DNA from: an uncultured Lachnospiraceae bacterium
GTDB lineage: Bacteria; Bacillota; Clostridia; Lachnospirales; Lachnospiraceae
Assembly: GCA_902782815.1 (NCBI GenBank)
Contig: CACZOS010000341.1
Coordinates: forward strand, 1 to 10,379
DNA length: 10,379 nt
Direction of reading: 5' to 3'
Shown here: piece after piece, positions 7,694-10,379 of the stretch
How the letters are laid out: every line of letters begins with the position of its first letter
How positions within the stretch are numbered: the first letter of the stretch is position 1
Notes under the pieces: generated by a model
What the model was told of the DNA's origin: nothing
The model's database searches: none
What the model saw: only the letters and a program-made list of their open reading frames with translations
Position numbers and translations under genes: made by a program

Positions 7694-9040
7694 TCATTGG
7701 CCCAGCTCGCCCTCATGTAAGAGGCCGGTCAGGTGATCCATCTCCTTTTTTGCCTTCTCCAGCTTCTCCTTGTCTATACGTTGGCCGGAAAGCTGCTCAT
7801 GGTCCATCTCATAGATCTGCTTCTTCTGCAGTTCCCTGGCCTCCTCCCGCCGTCTCCGGCTGTCCTCGGACCGTTTTCTGGTCCGGCTGTCTGCTTTGGC
7901 CGCCCGGGCAGCCTCCAGGTCACGGAGGATCTCCGGGTGGGCTTCCAGATAGGCTTTTACCCCTCTGTCCACCGCCCGGCTGAACTCTTCATCCCGGATC
8001 AGGCTTTTCATGGCCCGGATATTCCGGGGAAGATCATCATTTCTTCGGTAATTCTTCTTCAGGATACGGTCTGCCGACCGTGCCCTTTTGGGTCCGCCAA
8101 GGTATTCCCTCATGAAGGATTCGGTATAGAGATAGATCACATATAACAGATCTCCGGAAGAGTCGAAAAGACTCCACTGCTGGCGGTACCAGCGGTCGGC
8201 CCTCCCGTAACCCTTCTCCTTCAGGAAGGCCTCCTCATCTCCGATGGCCACCCGGTTCCTGCTCTGGCCCTGGATCCCCGCCAAAGGCAGAAGGTCAAGA
8301 TATGCCCTCTGTTCCTTACCGGCAGTGACCAGGTCCCGGAAGGGAACCTCCGTCCTGACTCTTCCCCGGTGGTCCATGGCGTCCAGTTCATAGAACACAT
8401 CCGGCATGGCGTTCCATGCATGAATGACGAAGGGCTTATCCCCCGAGAGTTCATTCTCTTTAAGGAGTCTGGCATTATTCCTCACATACATGGCGGCTCC
8501 GTCAAAAATGCCCATACGGATCTCTTCCCAGGGATTCCGGTAACTGAGCATTCCTCTGGCTCTCCGGTAGATCTTCATATCCAGATTGGTTTCCGGATGG
8601 GCGATGAGGAAGGAATCACAAAGACGGGTGAAAAAATCCCGGACATCCGCGGCCAGATGAATGACATCCCGAAAACGGAACATGGCCCTGAGGGCTTCCG
8701 CAGGCTCTCTCTGGACCAGCAGACCGGCGATCTCCAGCAGATAAAGCTTGGCGTAATTAAGATCCTTTCGGTTGACCTCCTCCTCCTTAAACCGGGGGAT
8801 CAGAGAAAAGTAGCAGGCAATCTGGTCATCCGTCAGGGCATCGGGAAAACGCACTTCCTTATTCAGAGGAACATATCCGGAAGATCCGATCCTTCCCGGT
8901 CCTTCCATGACCTCCCTGAGGAAGAGGATCTCCTCACGGAACAGGATTCCTTCATCCGGGGCGAAATTGAAAAAGAATGCCCCTCTCCGTTTATTCTTTT
9001 CCCTCTCCACATATTTACGAAAATCCTGAACAGTTTTCAT
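7694..9040 (-). CDS. TerB_N / TerB-C-like protein (hypothetical)
   Basis: This is a 448-residue soluble protein without signal peptide or membrane segment. The stretch at about 68-106 (ALTDDQIACYF..., then LNYAKLYLLEIAGL) resembles the TerB N-terminal domain, where a WR-type motif is followed by a helix of the form YiyLYxYELiN. Here the WR residues are not kept. Residues 339-360 could be a later part of the same domain. Residues 378-412 are extremely rich in Arg, Lys and Glu and probably form a long charged helix. The end, about 421-441 (RIDKEKLEKAKKEM followed by LL), resembles the short TerB-C element. No central TerB (tellurite-resistance) domain is apparent. The start ATG (9038-9040) has AGGA 9-10 bases away, overlapping the stop of the preceding gene, so the two are translationally coupled. 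TerB_N/TerB-C proteins have been linked by comparative genomics to helicase/ATPase DNA-processing operons, which fits the neighbours. The family call is from pattern memory and is only moderately secure. Confidence 0.65.
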   Translation of the reverse strand: MKTVQDFRKYVEREKNKRRGAFFFNFAPDEGILFREEILFLREVMEGPGRIGSSGYVPLNKEVRFPDALTDDQIACYFSLIPRFKEEEVNRKDLNYAKLYLLEIAGLLVQREPAEALRAMFRFRDVIHLAADVRDFFTRLCDSFLIAHPETNLDMKIYRRARGMLSYRNPWEEIRMGIFDGAAMYVRNNARLLKENELSGDKPFVIHAWNAMPDVFYELDAMDHRGRVRTEVPFRDLVTAGKEQRAYLDLLPLAGIQGQSRNRVAIGDEEAFLKEKGYGRADRWYRQQWSLFDSSGDLLYVIYLYTESFMREYLGGPKRARSADRILKKNYRRNDDLPRNIRAMKSLIRDEEFSRAVDRGVKAYLEAHPEILRDLEAARAAKADSRTRKRSEDSRRRREEARELQKKQIYEMDHEQLSGQRIDKEKLEKAKKEMDHLTGLLHEGELGQ

Positions 9041-9052
9041 GGTCTTCGTTCC

Positions 9053-9343
9053 TCAGTCGAAATAGATCCCCGGATTCATTTCCTGGGGGCTGTGCCAGTC
9101 TATGCCGTACCGCTCCTTGAAGATCTTTTTCTCCATGGCCCAGATCCCATGACAGGACCCCAGACCGGGCGCGTCCAGGCCGGCTTCCTCAAGAAACCTC
9201 TTCTCTGCTTCCTTTTCCACTTTTTCCCTGACCTTCAGGTAAAGCCTGTACTGGTCTTCATCCTCCACTTCCCGGGAGTAACCCACACCGCCGAAAATGG
9301 CCGCGATCTCCGAAAGCATCTCCTGGTCTTTCTTTTTCTCCAT
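9053..9343 (-). CDS. Small conserved-looking hypothetical protein
   Basis: I do not recognise a named family for these 96 residues. The first half is mostly charged and helical: EVEDEDQYRLYLKVREKVEKE at about 25-45 looks like an amphipathic helix. The second half has a compact motif-like end: GSCHGIW at 62-68, then a helix, then YGIDWHSPQEMNP at 79-91 and a terminal FD. Cys64, His65, Trp68, Trp83 and His84 are the striking residues. A lone Cys-His is not enough for a zinc site. No signal peptide or membrane segment is seen. The ATG at 9341-9343 has an excellent AGGAGG site 7 bases away. The stop overlaps the ribosome binding site of the TerB_N-like gene 12 bases downstream, so it is probably a component of, or an accessory to, that module. 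The gene follows glf by 23 bases. Confidence 0.8.
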   Translation of the reverse strand: MEKKKDQEMLSEIAAIFGGVGYSREVEDEDQYRLYLKVREKVEKEAEKRFLEEAGLDAPGLGSCHGIWAMEKKIFKERYGIDWHSPQEMNPGIYFD

Positions 9344-9344
9344 G

Positions 9345-9359
9345 CAAAGCCCTCCTTTG
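9345..9359 (-). promoter_or_regulatory. Ribosome binding site presented in a small hairpin
   Basis: On the minus strand CAAAG-GAGGG-CTTTG is a perfect 5-base inverted repeat whose loop is the core of the Shine-Dalgarno sequence of the 96-residue gene. Its end lies one base before the ATG. It may only be chance, but it could tune initiation in the gap between glf and the small gene. Confidence 0.35.
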
Positions 9360-9366
9360 ATTCAGA

Positions 9367-10379
9367 TCATCCGCGCAGTTCCTTTGCCGCTACAGCCAGG
9401 GCCACTTCTATGGTCTTATCCATGTCGTAATATTTATACTCTCCCAGCCTTCCTCCGAAGATCACCTTGTCCTCCCGGTCGGCCAGTTCTTTATATTGCA
9501 GATAAAGAGTGCCGTTCTTCTCGTCGTTTACCGGATAATAGGGTTCATCCCCGGGCTTCCACTCCGAACTGTACTCACGGGAGATCACCGTCTTAGGCAG
9601 GTCATTTCCTTCGGCATCCTTACCGAATTCAAACCATTTATGTTCGATGATCCTGGTCCAGGGAGTCTCCCGGTCCGTGTAGTTGACCACAGCATTGCCC
9701 TGGAAATTGGGCTGGTCAAGGAGTTCCGTCTCAAAGCGGACGAAACGGTACTCAAGATAACCCAGCCGATAGCCGAAATAAGCGTCCACCGGGCCGGTAT
9801 ACACCACCTTACGGGCCCGGGCATCCCAGGCTTCCTTATCCGCAAGATAGTCCTCATTGAGCCTGACCTCTATACCCTCCAGCATCCGGGCCACCATGGC
9901 GGTATATCCCCCTGTGGGGATCCCCTGATAGAGGGCGTTGAAATAATTGTTGTCAAAGGTAAACCTTACCGGCAGCCGACGGATGATGAAGGCAGGGAGC
10001 TCGGTACAGGGACGTCCCCACTGCTTCTCGGTGTAGCCCTTCACCAGTTTCTCATAGATGTCCGTACCCACCAGACTGATGGCCTGCTCCTCAAGATTCC
10101 CCGGTTCGGTGATCCCTGCCTCCCTCTTCTGGTCCTCGATCTTCTCTGCCGCCTCCTGAGGGGTGATCACTCCCCACATCTTATTGAAGGTATACATATT
10201 GAAGGGGAGGGAATAAAGCTCCCCTTTATAATTGGCTACCGGGGAGTTGGTAAAACGGTTAAAGACCGCAAACCGGCTGACATAATCCCAGACCTCCTTA
10301 TTGTTGGTATGGAAAATGTGTGCCCCATACTCATGAACATGAATTCCTTCCACATTCCGGGTATAGATATTTCCGGCAA
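9367..10379 (-). CDS. glf: UDP-galactopyranose mutase, N-terminus cut by the window edge
   Basis: This FAD-dependent cytoplasmic enzyme interconverts UDP-galactopyranose and UDP-galactofuranose, the donor for galactofuranose in surface polysaccharide. About 336 codons are present. The frame is open to the right edge, and upstream of VEGIHVHEYGAHIFHTN it reads AGNIYTRN, as in Glf. The GTG at 10351-10353 is therefore an internal Val and not a start. About 35 residues with the Rossmann GxGxxG are missing relative to the usual ~370. Visible family marks are GAHIFHTN, KGYTEKQWGRP, the GIPTGGYTAMV segment, VVYTGPVDAYFGYRLGYLEYR (substrate pocket), REYSSEWKPGDEPYYPVN and the C-terminal FGGRLGEYKYYDMDKTI. 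The product of GalK/GalT chemistry (UDP-Gal) is its substrate, which links it to the left end of the cluster. It is followed by the small gene after 23 bases without a terminator, so readthrough is likely. Confidence 0.95.
   Translation of the reverse strand, partial: AGNIYTRNVEGIHVHEYGAHIFHTNNKEVWDYVSRFAVFNRFTNSPVANYKGELYSLPFNMYTFNKMWGVITPQEAAEKIEDQKREAGITEPGNLEEQAISLVGTDIYEKLVKGYTEKQWGRPCTELPAFIIRRLPVRFTFDNNYFNALYQGIPTGGYTAMVARMLEGIEVRLNEDYLADKEAWDARARKVVYTGPVDAYFGYRLGYLEYRFVRFETELLDQPNFQGNAVVNYTDRETPWTRIIEHKWFEFGKDAEGNDLPKTVISREYSSEWKPGDEPYYPVNDEKNGTLYLQYKELADREDKVIFGGRLGEYKYYDMDKTIEVALAVAAKELRG

Noticed and set aside
6766..7983. Long plus-strand open frame (405 codons) antisense to the ATPase and TerB_N-like genes
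   Set aside because: It is a shadow of GC-biased codons on the other strand. It spans two well-supported minus-strand genes and their promoter gap, lacks a credible ribosome binding site, and its translation is Pro/Gly-rich without domain motifs.
4015..9343. A complete BREX locus
   Set aside because: Only BrxD-like and BrxHI-like proteins are present. No PglX methyltransferase, PglZ phosphatase, BrxC/PglY or PglW is in the window, so calling it BREX would overstate the evidence.
8369..9430. Plus-strand open frame of 353 codons
   Set aside because: It crosses three minus-strand genes with good ribosome binding sites and shows no recognisable motif, so it is a shadow frame.
10351..10353. GTG as the start of glf
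   Set aside because: The frame continues upstream to the window edge with residues (AGNIYTRN) expected inside UDP-galactopyranose mutase, so this is an internal valine.

Overview
The window looks like part of a chromosome from an anaerobic Gram-positive Firmicute, most likely of a Lachnospiraceae/Clostridia type. This rests on strong AGGAGG-type ribosome binding sites, a class II (Firmicute-type) GalT, a divergent 'GGNHTDH' galactokinase, an SH3b/NlpC-P60 secreted enzyme and moderate GC content. The organism call is an inference from style and was not verified by any search. Every supported gene is on the minus strand, so transcription runs from the right end of the coordinates to the left.

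In transcription order the layout is as follows. (1) glf, UDP-galactopyranose mutase, with its N-terminus cut by the window edge (9367-10379). (2) A 96-residue unrecognised conserved-looking protein (9053-9343). (3) A 448-residue protein that resembles TerB_N/TerB-C proteins (7694-9040). (4) A strong SigA-type promoter with two overlapping inverted repeats (7630-7693). (5) A P-loop ATPase of the DUF2791/BrxD type (6286 to about 7602). (6) An Lhr-like DEAD/DEAH (DEIH) helicase resembling BrxHI (4015-6267). (7) A secreted SH3b-SH3b-NlpC/P60 peptidoglycan hydrolase (3017-4027). (8) galK, galactokinase (1718-3001). (9) galT, class II galactose-1-phosphate uridylyltransferase (205-1692). (10) A perfect-stem intrinsic terminator (141-171). 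(11) The first 29 codons of a maf-like nucleotide pyrophosphatase (1-87), the start of the next unit.

Two themes are interleaved. The outer theme is galactose metabolism and the cell surface. GalK and GalT convert galactose to Gal-1-P and UDP-Gal, Glf converts UDP-galactopyranose to UDP-galactofuranose for surface glycans, and the NlpC/P60 enzyme acts on the wall. The inner theme is a predicted nucleic-acid-processing module of small protein, TerB_N-like protein, BrxD-like ATPase and BrxHI-like helicase. The ATPase-helicase pair is the same kind that occurs in type 2 BREX phage-defence loci, but the core BREX genes (PglX methylase, PglZ, BrxC/PglY) are absent from this window. The module is the most interesting content. 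It may be a compact defence or DNA-repair system or a core chromosomal function, and the sequence alone does not decide between them. An internal promoter with operator-like repeats suggests the ATPase, helicase and downstream genes can be expressed separately from the glf side.

No tRNA, rRNA, IS element, CRISPR array or phage gene was seen. Intergenic space is minimal: the largest gap is 88-204, then 7603/7627-7693.
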